Origin: Umezawaea endophytica
GTDB taxonomy: Bacteria; Actinomycetota; Actinomycetes; Mycobacteriales; Pseudonocardiaceae
Direction: 5' to 3'
Length of the DNA stretch: 64,000 nucleotides
Assembly (NCBI RefSeq): GCF_025061645.1
Contig: NZ_JANYMP010000033.1
Span: forward strand, 32,154 to 96,153
The notes under the pieces are model-generated. The model was not told the DNA's origin. It saw only the letters and a list, made by a program, of their open reading frames with translations, and ran no database searches. Position 1 is the stretch's first letter. The number at the start of each line of letters is the position of its first letter. Shown one piece after another: positions 12,001 through 32,739 of this stretch. The position numbers and the translations under genes were made by a program.

Positions 12001-15000
12001 GCTCGGGGAACTCCTCGATGATCACGTGCGCGTTGGTGCCGCTCACGCCGAACGACGACACGCCCGCCCGGCGGGGCCGCCCGTTCGGCGACCAGTCGCG
12101 GGCCTCGGTCAGCAGCTCCACCGACCCGGACGCCCAGTCCACCTCAGGCGTCGGGGCGTCGACGTGCAGGGTCCGCGGCAGCGTCGCGTGCTGGAGGGCG
12201 AGCACCATCTTGATCACGCCCGCCACGCCCGCCGCGGCCTGGGCGTGGCCGATGTTCGACTTGACCGACCCCAGCCACAGCGGGTCACCCGTGCGACCGC
12301 GACCGTAGGTCGCCAGCAGCGCGCTCGCCTCGATCGGGTCACCGAGCCGGGTGCCGGTGCCGTGCGCCTCGACCGCGTCCACATCGCCCGCCGACAGTCC
12401 GGACGCGGCCAGCGCCTGCTGGATGACCCGGCGCTGCGCGGCGCCGTTGGGGGCGGCGAGCCCGTTGGACGCGCCGTCCTGGTTCACCGCGCTGCCGCGC
12501 AGCACCGCCAGCACCGGGTGGCCGCGGCGGACCGCGTCGGACAGGCGTTCCAGCAGCACGACGCCCGCGCCCTCGGCCATGCCGACGCCGTCGGCCGCCG
12601 CCGCGAACGACTTGCTCCGACCGTTGGGCGCCAGGCCCCGCGTGCGGCTGGAGTCCACGAACAGCAGCGGCGTCGACATGACGGTGACGCCGCCCGCGAC
12701 GGCCAGCGAGCACTCGCCGTTGCGCAGCGACTGGGCGGCGAGGTGGATCGCCACCAGCGACGACGAGCACGCCGTGTCCACGGTGATGGCGGGGCCCTGG
12801 AACCCGAACGTGTAGGAGACGCGCCCGGACAGCACGCTGGGCGAGTTGCCGAGGCCAACGAAGTCCACGGCCTCCTCGGGGATCGTGTCCAGGCGGAGGG
12901 TGTAGTCGTTGGACATGACCCCGGCGAACACGCCGGTGTCGGTGCCGCGCAGCGAGTCCGGGTCGATGCCGCCGCGTTCGAACGCCTCCCACGCGACCTC
13001 CAGCAGCAGCCGGTGTTGCGGGTCGGTGGCCATGGCCTCGCGCGGGGAGATGCCGAAGAACGCGGGGTCGAAGTCGGCCGGGTCGACCAGGAACCCGCCC
13101 TCACGGGTGTAGGTCGTGCCGGGGTGGTCGGGGTCGGGGTGGTAGAGGCCGTCGACGTCCCAGCCGCGGTCGCGCGGGAACTCCGTGACGGCGTCGGTCT
13201 CGCCGGACAGCAGGCCCCACAGGCGTTCGGGTGTGTCGGCGCCGCCGGGCAGGCGGCAGCTCATCGCGACCACGACGATCGGGTCGCCGTCGACGGCCGC
13301 CACGGGGGAGATCGGGACGACCGTGGTCGGACCAGCGGGGAAGTCCGCCGAGTCCTCGAACAGCCGCTCCAGCAGGTGGACGGCGAGTTCGGCCGGGGAC
13401 GGGTGGTCGAACACGAGCGTCGCGGGCAGCCGCAGGCCGGTGGCGGCCACCAGCCGGTTGCGCAGCGCCACGGCGGCCAGCGAGTCGAAGCCCAGGTCGC
13501 GGAACGCTCGGCGGGCGTCGACGTCGTCCGCCGAACCGTGGCCGAGCACGGCGGCGACGTGCCCGCGGAGGGTCTCGGTGAGCCGCCGGACCCGGCCGTC
13601 GACGGGCAGCGCGGACAGCTCGCGCACCAGACCGGACGCGCTGTCGCCCGCCAGCGCGGCGAGTGGACGGCGGACCGGCGTGCGGACCAGGGCCCGCAGG
13701 ACCGGCGCGACGGGCTGGTCGCGCAGCGCGGCCACGTCCACCGGCATCGCGGCCACGAACGCCGGTCCGTCCAGGACGGCGTCGAACAGCGCGAGGCCGA
13801 GGTCGGTGGGCAGCGCGGGCAGGCCGGACGCGGCGATCCGGCGCAGGTCGGCGTCGTCGAGGTGGCCGGTGAGGCCGGTGCGGGTCGCCCACAGCCCCCA
13901 CGCCACCGATACCGCCGGCAGACCGCGGGCGCGGCGGTGCTGGGCGAACGCGTCGACGAAGGCGTTGGCGGCGGCGTAGGCGCCTTGGCCCGCGCCGCCG
14001 AGCACGCCCGCGCCGGAGGAGAACAGCACGAACGCCGACAGGTCCAGGTCGCGGGTCAGCTCGTGCAGGTGGGCCAGGGCGTCGACCTTCGGCCGCAGCA
14101 CGGGCCCGAGCCGGTCGGCGGTGAGCGAGGTGACCACGCCGTCGTCCAGCACGCCCGCCGCGTGCACGACGGCGGTCGGCGGGTGTTCGGCGATCAGGAC
14201 GGCGAGGGCGTCCCGGTCGGTGACGTCGCAGGCCACGGCGGTCGCGGTGGCGCCGTGCTCGGCCAGTTCGGCGACCAGATCGGCCGCGCCGCCGCCGCGT
14301 CCGACCAGGACGAGGTGGCGGACGCCGTGCTCGACCACCAGGTGGCGGGCCACGAGACCGCCGAGGACACCCGTGCCGCCGGTGATCAGGACCGTGCCCT
14401 CCGGGTCCCACGCGGCACGCGTGCCCGCCGGGGTCCTGGTCAGGCGCGGTACGAGGACTTCTCCCCCGCGCACGGCAACTTGGTCCTCGTCGGGGCCGAG
14501 CGCGCCGAGTCCGAGTGCCAGAGCGGTGTCGTCGTCGAGGTCGAGCAGGCCGAACCGGTCCGGGTGCTCGGACTGGGCGGAGCGGACGAGACCGCGCGCC
14601 GCCGCGGCGGGCAGGTCGAGCACGTCCTCGTCGTCGTGCGCGGCGACGGCCCGGTGGGTGACGACCACGAGTCGGGAGTCGCGGAACCGCTGGTCGGCCA
14701 GCCATGCCTGAACGAGTTCTAGAACGGACTCGACGGCCTCGTGAGTGGCGGCGGCGATGTCGGTCGAGTCCGGCCGGCCGATTCGGGCGACCACGACCGG
14801 TGCCACGTCCGGGAACTCGGCCCAGTCGGCCGCCGGGGCGGTGCCCGGCTGCCGCACCCAGTCGAGTCGGAACAGGGCGTCGCGCACCGGGTCGCGGCCG
14901 GTCTTCAGACCGCCCGCCGGGGTCGGTCGGAGCAGCAGCGAGTCGACGGTCAGCACCGGCGCGCCCGCCGCGTCGCGGGCTTCCAGGGCGAAGCCGTACG

Positions 15001-18000
15001 GCCCGGCCGGGGTGAGCCGCATCCGCAGGGCGGCGGCGCCCGAGGCGTGCAGCGTGACACCGGACCAGGAGAACGGCAGCCAGCCCGCGGGGGTCGTCCC
15101 GGCGCCGGAGGCGTGCAGCGAGGCGTCGAGCAGCAGCGGGTGCAGGCCGTAGGCGGTGGCCGTGCCGCGGTGGTCCTCGGGCAGCTCGACCTCGGCGAAC
15201 ACCTCCGCGCCCAGCCGCCACGCGGCCCGCAGGCCCTGGAACGCGGGCCCGTAGTGGAAGCCCACGCCCGCGAAGTCGTCGTAGAGGGTGGACACGTCGA
15301 TCGGCTCGGCCCCGGCGGGCGGCCAGGCCGTCGCGGTGGCGGGCGCGGGTGCCGGGGTCGGCGCGAGGACACCGCCCGCGTGCCGGGTCCAGTCGTCGTC
15401 CCCGGTGCGGCCGAACACGGTCAGCGGACGGCGGCCCTGCTCGTCGGGCGTGCCGACGGCGACCTGGATCGTCACCGGCCCGTCGTCCGGCAGCAGCAGC
15501 GGCGCTTCCAGGGTCAGTTCCTCGACCCGGCCGCAGCCGACCTGGTCACCCGCGCGGATGGCGAGTTCCAGCAGCGCGGCCCCCGGCAGGAGGACCGCGT
15601 CGCCGACGGCGTGGTCGGCCAGCCACGGGTGCGTGCGGCGGGACAGCCGCCCGGTGAACAGCACGCCGTCGCCGTCGGCCACGGACACGACGGCGCCGAG
15701 CAGCGGGTGGTCCGGGGTGCCCAGTCCGGCGGCGCGCAGGTCACCGGTCGTGGTCGCGGTCTCCAGCCAGTAGTGCTTGCGCTGGAAGGCGTAGGTCGGC
15801 AGCGGGACCACGCGGGGCGTGTTCGGGGCGTTCACCGCGGTCCAGTCCACGACCACGCCCGCCGCGTGCAGCTCGCCCAGCGTGGTGAGCACGCGGGTGG
15901 GGCCGCCGTCGTCGCGGCGCAGCGACCCGAGGGCCACCACGGTCGACCCGGCCGTGTAGGCGGTCTCCTGCACCGCGTTGGTGAGCACCGGGTGCGGCCC
16001 GACCTCCAGCACGACGCCGTGGCCGTCGGCCAGCGCGGCACGGGTGGCCTGCTCGAACTCCACGGTCCGGCGCAGGTTGCGGTACCAGTAGGCGGCGTCG
16101 AGCCCGGCGGTGTCGAGCAGGCCGCCGGTCACCGACGAGTAGAACGCGATGTCCGAGGACACCGGCGAGACGCCGTCCAGCGCGGAGAGCAGGTCCTGCT
16201 CGATCCGCTCGACGTGCGCGGAGTGCGACGCGTAGTCGACCGGCAGGATGGTCGCCCGGACGTCCCTGCCGTGCAGGTCGTCGCGCAGCGCCACGAGCGC
16301 GGCCGGGTCTCCGGACACGACCACCGACGACGGCCCGTTCACCGCCGCGAGGGAGAGGTCGCCGGTCAGCCGGAGTTCGGCGGCGGGCAGGGCGACGGAC
16401 ATCATGCCGCCCGCGCCGCTCAACGCCCGCAGCGCCTGGCTGCGCAGGGCGACCACGCGCGCACCGTCTTCGAGCGACAGCGCTCCCGCCACCACGGCGG
16501 CGGCGATCTCGCCCTGCGAGTGGCCGATCACGGCCGCCGGGGTGATCCCGGCGGACTCCCACAGCGCGGCCAGCGACACCATGACGGCGAACAGCACCGG
16601 CTGCACGACGTCCACCCGCTCCAGGCCGGGACCTTCGCCGCGCAGCACGTCGACCGGCGACCAGTCCACGTGCGGGGCGAGCGCGTCGGCGCACTCCAGC
16701 AGGCGGTCGCGGAACACCGGGGTCGTGTCGAGCAGTTCGACCGCCATGCCCGCCCACTGCGTCCCCTGGCCGGGGAAGGCGAACAGGACGTCCGGGGCGT
16801 CGCCCGCGGTCACCCCGCGCACGGCGTCGGCGGACGGCGAGTCGGCGGCCAGGTCGGTCAGCTTGGCCAGCAGCTCGGCCCGGTCGGAGCCGACCACGAC
16901 GGCGCGGTGCTCCAACGCGGCACGGGTGGTAGCCAGCGAGTGGGCGACGTCCACGGGCCGCACGTCGGCCTGGTCGGCGAGGAACTCCGCCAGCCGTCCG
17001 GCCTGGCCGCGCAGGGCGGCTTCGGTGCGACCGGACAGCACCCACGCGACCGGCGAACCGGACACACCGTCGACGGGCGCGACCTCGTCGTCCGGCGCCT
17101 GTTCCAGGATGACGTGGCTGTTCGTGCCGCTCACGCCGAACGACGACACGGCGGACCGGCGCGGCCGACCGGTGTCCGGCCACTCCTCGGCCGACGTCAC
17201 CAGCCGCACGGTGCCGTCCGACCAGTCCACCGCGGGCGTCGGCTCGTCGACGTGCAGGGTCGCGGGCACGATCCCGGCCCGCATGGCGAGCACCATCTTG
17301 ATCACCCCGCCGACCCCGGCCGCGGCCTGGGTGTGCGCGATGTTCGACTTCAGCGAGCCCAGCAGCAGCGGCCGGTCCCGCTCCTGGCCGTAGGTCGCGA
17401 TCAGCGCCTGCGCCTCGATCGGGTCGCCGAGCGGGGTGCCGGTGCCGTGGGCCTCCACGACGTCCACCTCGGACGGCGCGAGCCCGGCTCCGGCCAGCGC
17501 GGTGCGGATGAGCCGCTGCTGCGCGGGGCCGTTCGGCGCGGTGAGCCTGCTGCTGGCGCCGTCCTGGTTGACCGCGGACCCGCGGATCACCGCGAGCACC
17601 GGGTGCCCGTGGCGGCGCGCGTCGGACAGCCGTTCCAGCAGGAGCAGGCCGACGCCCTCGCCCCAGCCGGTGCCGTCCGCGCCGGAGGAGAACGACTTGC
17701 AGCGGCCGTCGGCGGCCAACCCGCCCTGCACGGCCATCTCGGCGAACGCGGCGTCGGTGGACATCACCATGACTCCGCCCGCCAGCGCGAGGTCGCACTC
17801 CCCCGACCGCAGCGACTGCCCGGCCAGGTGGATGCCGACCAGCGACGACGAGCACGCGGTGTCGATCGAGACGGCCGGGCCCTCCAGCCCGAACGCGTAG
17901 GCCACGCGGCCGGACACGATGTTGTCCGAACTGCCCTGCCCCAGGTAGGGCCGGACCTCGTCGGACACGGCCAGCGGCCGGGACGCGTAGTCCTGGTACT

Positions 18001-18421
18001 GCACGCCCGCGAACACGCCGGTCTTGCTGGTCTTGAGCGAGGTCGGGTCGATCCCGGCCCGCTCGAACACCTCCCACGCGGTCTCCAGGAGCAGCCGCTG
18101 CTGCGGGTCCATCGCGAGCGCCTCGTGCGGGGAGATGCCGAACAGGTCCGCGTCGAACCCGGCGACGTCGTCGACGAAGGCGCCGGTGCCCTGGATGTCC
18201 CAGCCGCGTTCGGCCGGGAACGGGGTGATGGCGTCGACCTCGCCCGCGACCAGGTCCCACAGCTCCTCGGGGCTGGTCACCCCGCCGGGGTAGCGGCAGC
18301 CCATCGCCACGATCGCGATCGGCTCGCCGCCGCCCTCCTCGACCTCCTTCAGGCGGGCCTTCGTGCGTTGGAGGTCCGCCGTCACGCGCTTGAGGTAGTC
18401 GCGGAGCTTGGTCTCGTTCAC
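1..18421 (-). CDS. Type I modular PKS, modules 7-10 (3' end beyond window)
   Basis: Third PKS of the assembly line; one open frame of at least 6140 codons. GTG at 18421 is chosen because GAGGA lies 5 nt upstream and a charged docking helix follows. Module 7 (about residues 29-1690): KS, AT (YASH, methylmalonyl), DH (HAVGD..LLP; second motif DASLH), KR with LDD, ACP. Module 8 (about 1710-3700): KS, AT (GATH, atypical), DH (HALGG..LLP), ER (LVHAAAGGVG near 3193), KR with LDD, ACP. Module 9 (about 3728-5190): KS, AT (YASH), A-type KR (GVWGSGDHGAY), ACP with GFES instead of GFDS. Module 10 (from about 5215): KS, AT (YASH), start of a DH (HVLLGAAVVP), then the edge. All KSs have TACSSS. Predicted products: methyl diene unit, fully reduced unit, beta-hydroxyl, then a methyl-branched alkene, matching C11 to C3 of bafilomycin. 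It starts 35 nt after the upstream PKS gene, so same operon. Confidence 0.93.
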   Translation of the reverse strand, partial: MNETKLRDYLKRVTADLQRTKARLKEVEEGGGEPIAIVAMGCRYPGGVTSPEELWDLVAGEVDAITPFPAERGWDIQGTGAFVDDVAGFDADLFGISPHEALAMDPQQRLLLETAWEVFERAGIDPTSLKTSKTGVFAGVQYQDYASRPLAVSDEVRPYLGQGSSDNIVSGRVAYAFGLEGPAVSIDTACSSSLVGIHLAGQSLRSGECDLALAGGVMVMSTDAAFAEMAVQGGLAADGRCKSFSSGADGTGWGEGVGLLLLERLSDARRHGHPVLAVIRGSAVNQDGASSRLTAPNGPAQQRLIRTALAGAGLAPSEVDVVEAHGTGTPLGDPIEAQALIATYGQERDRPLLLGSLKSNIAHTQAAAGVGGVIKMVLAMRAGIVPATLHVDEPTPAVDWSDGTVRLVTSAEEWPDTGRPRRSAVSSFGVSGTNSHVILEQAPDDEVAPVDGVSGSPVAWVLSGRTEAALRGQAGRLAEFLADQADVRPVDVAHSLATTRAALEHRAVVVGSDRAELLAKLTDLAADSPSADAVRGVTAGDAPDVLFAFPGQGTQWAGMAVELLDTTPVFRDRLLECADALAPHVDWSPVDVLRGEGPGLERVDVVQPVLFAVMVSLAALWESAGITPAAVIGHSQGEIAAAVVAGALSLEDGARVVALRSQALRALSGAGGMMSVALPAAELRLTGDLSLAAVNGPSSVVVSGDPAALVALRDDLHGRDVRATILPVDYASHSAHVERIEQDLLSALDGVSPVSSDIAFYSSVTGGLLDTAGLDAAYWYRNLRRTVEFEQATRAALADGHGVVLEVGPHPVLTNAVQETAYTAGSTVVALGSLRRDDGGPTRVLTTLGELHAAGVVVDWTAVNAPNTPRVVPLPTYAFQRKHYWLETATTTGDLRAAGLGTPDHPLLGAVVSVADGDGVLFTGRLSRRTHPWLADHAVGDAVLLPGAALLELAIRAGDQVGCGRVEELTLEAPLLLPDDGPVTIQVAVGTPDEQGRRPLTVFGRTGDDDWTRHAGGVLAPTPAPAPATATAWPPAGAEPIDVSTLYDDFAGVGFHYGPAFQGLRAAWRLGAEVFAEVELPEDHRGTATAYGLHPLLLDASLHASGAGTTPAGWLPFSWSGVTLHASGAAALRMRLTPAGPYGFALEARDAAGAPVLTVDSLLLRPTPAGGLKTGRDPVRDALFRLDWVRQPGTAPAADWAEFPDVAPVVVARIGRPDSTDIAAATHEAVESVLELVQAWLADQRFRDSRLVVVTHRAVAAHDDEDVLDLPAAAARGLVRSAQSEHPDRFGLLDLDDDTALALGLGALGPDEDQVAVRGGEVLVPRLTRTPAGTRAAWDPEGTVLITGGTGVLGGLVARHLVVEHGVRHLVLVGRGGGAADLVAELAEHGATATAVACDVTDRDALAVLIAEHPPTAVVHAAGVLDDGVVTSLTADRLGPVLRPKVDALAHLHELTRDLDLSAFVLFSSGAGVLGGAGQGAYAAANAFVDAFAQHRRARGLPAVSVAWGLWATRTGLTGHLDDADLRRIAASGLPALPTDLGLALFDAVLDGPAFVAAMPVDVAALRDQPVAPVLRALVRTPVRRPLAALAGDSASGLVRELSALPVDGRVRRLTETLRGHVAAVLGHGSADDVDARRAFRDLGFDSLAAVALRNRLVAATGLRLPATLVFDHPSPAELAVHLLERLFEDSADFPAGPTTVVPISPVAAVDGDPIVVVAMSCRLPGGADTPERLWGLLSGETDAVTEFPRDRGWDVDGLYHPDPDHPGTTYTREGGFLVDPADFDPAFFGISPREAMATDPQHRLLLEVAWEAFERGGIDPDSLRGTDTGVFAGVMSNDYTLRLDTIPEEAVDFVGLGNSPSVLSGRVSYTFGFQGPAITVDTACSSSLVAIHLAAQSLRNGECSLAVAGGVTVMSTPLLFVDSSRTRGLAPNGRSKSFAAAADGVGMAEGAGVVLLERLSDAVRRGHPVLAVLRGSAVNQDGASNGLAAPNGAAQRRVIQQALAASGLSAGDVDAVEAHGTGTRLGDPIEASALLATYGRGRTGDPLWLGSVKSNIGHAQAAAGVAGVIKMVLALQHATLPRTLHVDAPTPEVDWASGSVELLTEARDWSPNGRPRRAGVSSFGVSGTNAHVIIEEFPEPARVPSAAPDLLAFPLSARTPDALLAQADALRQHVEQHPDLVPADVAFTLTTGRALFAHRAVVVGADRDDLLRGLAEVTDHGPAAAAGKPVFVFPGQGSEWVGMGRDLAAAHPVFAARLRECDAAFRPHTGWSVLDVLDEVEGAPKLDHTTVVQPVLFSVMVSLAALWRSCGVEPAAVVGHSQGEVAAAVVAGALPLADAARMLVLRSTLLAAELVGKGVIAVVALPAERVRADLAPWGDRVVVSGVNGPTATSVSGETEAVTALVAGWKAAGERARVVPASGATHSPQVEPVRGPLLNALSALRPADGDVRFYSTVTTEPTPGTALDADYWFENARRPVDFVGTVRRVLADGHDLFIECSPHPALVSALVEIAEDAGGDAVAVGSLRRDDGGADRILKSLAELHVRRGPVDWTRLLTGGRHVELPTYPFQRRRYWLESARTSGDVRSVGQATADHPLLGAVLALAEQDGLLLTGRLSTGTHGWLADHALGGTVLLPGTAFLELAVRAGDQVGCGRIDELVLEAPLLLPERGGMAVQVVAGAPDDTGARTVHVHARPDDASDDLPWTRYASGVLVPDEPTPAVPFGAWPPPGAEPVDVAAHYARAEGTDHAYGPAFRGLRAAWRSGGEVFAEVALPDGLVGEAGEFGLHPALLDAAVQATAFGDFFDGDDRFRLPFSWSGVSLHAAGATVLRVRVRAAGSEAVSIEAVDESGAPVVSVDSLVARPFSADQLAVGGSVVRDSLFRVEWSPVAVEDTRSVVVVGAGLVVPGVRRCADLDEVVEVPEVVLLAPTTGDLRDQLGRVLGAVRAWLADDRFAASRLVVVTRRAVATAEGADVDVDQAPLWGLVRSAQSEHPGRFGLLDVDSAEVPAAVAGSAEPQVALRGGTALVPRLVRATAGGRLVPPGQRRSWRVEHTGRGTLESLAVTAQPEVPPGEGEVRISVRAAGVNFRDALNALGMMPAEAAGPLGVEGSGVVVETGPGVTDLAPGDRVFGIFHAYGTTGVVDRRLVAPMPEHWSFEQAATVPAVFLTAYYGLVDVAGLRAGESVLVHAAAGGVGMAAVQLARHLGAEVYGTASPAKWTATGLDETRLASSRTLEFEPRFLDATAGRGVDVVLNALAGDFVDASLRLLPRGGRFVELGMTDVRDAAEVAQTHPGVRYRGFGLSEAGPERTQEMLRDLLALFESGALRPLPLRTWDITRLLEALRHIGQAKHVGKVAVRLPRPWDPEGSVLVTGATGALAGLVARHLVAERGVRHLVLLSRTATAATELRDDLVALGADVVLADCDVADRDALARVLAAVERPLTAVVHTAAVLDDGLIDDLTPERLDVALRAKADGARHLHDLTAHLDLAAFVLFSSGASVFGSPGQANYAAANAFLDGLAQHRRARGLPARSIAWGLWRDSGGASGLDRMHRSGVGALSTADALALFDAELDEALVVAVALDTSGRAEADVPPLLRGLVTAKRRRSTGAAASDLPAFARKLAALTTPEADRLLTDLVRTTVAVVLGHPSADTVPADTAFRDLGVDSLTAVELRNRLATATGLRLPATLVFDHPSAIRLATHLRTTALGAAERVTTPVAPVVTGDDPVVIVGMGCRFPGGVSTPAELWDLLRAGADAVGPPPADRGWDLAALYAGSDLVADHQVAEGAFLADAAGFDADFFGISPREALAMDPQQRLLLETSWEALERAGIDPAGLRGSSTGVFIGLSSHDYLMLVARSDEAAAGFVATGNSGSVASGRISYALGFEGPAVTVDTACSSSLVAIHLAAQALRNGECTLAVAGGSTVLAAPDGLLEFGQKGGLAADGRSKAFSDRADGFGVAEGVGVVLLQRLSDARRLGHQVLAVVRGSAVNQDGASNGLTAPNGPSQERVIRQALAASGLSASDVDAVEAHGTGTRLGDPIEAGALLATYGQDRVGDPLWLGSVKSNIGHTQAAAGVAGVLKVVLALRHGELPRTLHVDEPSSEVDWSAGAVSLLAEPVAWPRTDRPRRAGVSSFGISGTNAHVIIEEPPAADEPAAVTGVLPWVLSARSAYGLRAQARNLADWSGDASTADIGLSLAAGRTAFAHRAVVVGRDRDELLAGIESIAAGGLGTGVVSGTARTDGRVVFVFPGQGSQWVGMGVELLETSAVFAERMAECEQALSPFVDWSLREALADEALLLRVDVVQPVLWAVMVSLAGVWRSVGVEPSVVVGHSQGEIAAAVVAGALSLEDGARVVALRSKAIGRLAGRGGMVSVSASVAEVEALLAEGVSIAAVNGPTSVVVSGETAALDEFVARCGSARVRRIAVDYASHSVMVEEIRDELADLLRDVAPRVPTVAWRSTVTGDWVRDATADGDYWYRNLREQVRLDHVVQSLVGDGFGVFVEPSPHPVLVSGIEETAFGLGREVAVTGTLRRDEGGRDRLLEAAARAWAHGVAVDWTSVFGGLGRRVELPTYPFEHKHFWLRTTPVADPVDDAFWHAVDREDLDALTDTLDTSADTFAPALKALSTWRRRTRQSSIVDGWRYREAWRPLPARPTAPVTGTWLVVVPAGVDASWTLDAFDTPVVVEVDGFPDRAALAGLLTIAADEPVAGVLSLLAFTDGHHPEHPALPSGLALTTLLLQALLDAGVEGPLWTVTRNAVAQGSEDVDPAAAAVWGIGRVAALEHPRSWGGLVDVPADCAPALLAQALTAGDEDQVAVRERGVLVRRLVRASATSTKRRTWRPTGTVLVTGGTGAVGPHVVRWLAAVGAVHVVLPSRRGTELDLDLPGVRLTAAVCDVADPVAVAALVRRLADEGTPVRAVVHAAAAMELGSLATTPLGDLARVFDAKARGAEHLAAALADTDLDAFVLFSSIAGVWGSGDHGAYAAANAYLDAFAQHRRARGLAATSIAWGVWDSPGFTDDLVLPGGLDLARLRGRGLPFLDPEVAVSALRRCLDDDETVLAVADVDWSRFADVFTSARPAPLFAEIPEVSAEDPAPPVGESDLVRRLAGVSTAEADRVLHDLVRAQAAEVLGHVDGDLDPSRAFRDLGFESLTAVDLRNRLAALTGLRLPAAVVFDYPTVHELARHLRELLLGEQGATEEQAAPIAVDEPIAIVGISGRFPGGVRTPDDLWAVLAEGRDVITDWPTDRGWALDGLHDPEPAVPGKSSTNRGGFLRDAGDFDADFFGISPREALAMDPQQRLLLETSWEVIESAGIDPASCRGTRTGVFVGCAVNGYTPRPGSDEVDSHSVTGGSGSVASGRVSYALGLEGPAMTIDTACSSSLVAIHLAAQSLRGGECTLALAGGVTIMANPAGFVGFSQTRGLAPDGVCKPFASAADGMSMSEGVGMVLLERLSDAQRLGHRVLAVVRGSAVNSDGASNGLTAPSGLAQRRVIGQALAAAGLSADDVDAVEAHGTGTTLGDPIEADALLAAYGRDRAGDPLWLGSVKSNIGHAQLAAGVAGVLKVVLSLKHGVLPRTLHVDEPTSEVDWSAGAVSLLTEPVAWPRSGRPRRAGVSAFGISGTNAHLIIEEAPAVEEEPAAPVPAVVPWVLSAKTAPALRAQAARLAALDDADPAGVGLALAGRTAFAHRAVVVGGDLPAGIESIAAGGLGAGVVSGSVKSDGRVVFVFPGQGSQWVGMGVELLASSPVFAERMGECEEALRPFVDWSLREALADEALLLRVDVVQPVLWAVMVSLAAVWRSAGVEPSAVVGHSQGEIAAAVVAGALSLEDGARVVALRSKAIGKLAGRGGMVSVAAPLAEVEALLGDGVSIAAVNGPTSVVVSGETAALEEFVARCGSTRVRRIAVDYASHSAVVEEIRDELADLLRDVEPLVPGVPWRSTVSGDWVRDAVADGDYWFRNLRERVRLADAVDALIGDGYGVFVEPSPHPVLVPGIEETAFGLGREVAVTGTLRRDEGGLARVLESFARAWVGGVAVAWTRLSGGTRIDLPTYPFQHERYWPDGPTTTTGDVSGAGLVDLAHPLLGAGVSLAGGDSHLVTARLSLAAQPWLADHVLLGAAVVPGAALAEIAIRV

Positions 18422-18456
18422 GGGAGTCCTCACGGTCGGCACTTCGTGGGCACCCG

Positions 18457-32430
<13,974 letters not shown>

Positions 32431-32543
32431 GTGATCAGACCGTCCCGAAGTGGTCGCCCGCGCGCCGTGACCCGTGCCAGAACATTGGTTACCCCGTCTT
32501 CGACTTCCGCGCAGAACTCGGCGGCCCTCCCGGACCCAGCCCA

Positions 32544-32575
32544 AGCTAAGAAGCGCGCATAGCGCGGAAATATCG
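32544..32575 (-). promoter_or_regulatory. SARP-type box and -10 hexamer upstream of the modules 4-6 PKS
   Basis: On the minus strand, GATATTT and GCTATGC are separated by 4 nt (CCGC). Exactly 8 nt further is TAGCTT, which fits TANNNT. This is the known layout of SARP-dependent promoters: heptamer repeats at 11-bp pitch with the last repeat 8 bp from the -10. It lies about 115 nt upstream of the PKS start in the 309-nt divergent gap 32431-32739. Apart from this box and the palindrome at 32610-32624, I see nothing else clear in that gap. Confidence 0.6.
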
Positions 32576-32609
32576 CCCTTCACCAGCGACAACGCGCTGA
32601 GCGGCTGCG

Positions 32610-32624
32610 CTATCGGGACGATAG
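32610..32624. promoter_or_regulatory. CTATC-N5-GATAG palindrome upstream of the first P450 gene
   Basis: An inverted repeat CTATC GGGAC GATAG, inside GCTATCGGGACGATAG. Nearly the same 16-mer (one central base different) occurs at 35710-35725, on the rightward side of the other divergent gap. CTATC also forms the core of the SARP heptamer GCTATGC, so this may be the rightward version of the same operator. It ends 115 nt before the P450 start codon. Confidence 0.45.
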
Positions 32625-32739
32625 TGCCGATACCCGATCATCACGTCCGAGGTCACCCGAACGACCGGGCCACCGCGCGGACGTCCGGCCGTGACGATCC
32701 GGCACGGGCCGCCTCGGGGACCGGTCCGGGAGGAATCGC

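Noticed and set aside
1..18421. Several separate PKS genes instead of one in the left 18 kb
   Set aside because: The KS active-site cysteines at about 17853, 12768, 6726 and 2268 are all in the same frame, and I found no stop-start or docking segment between modules.
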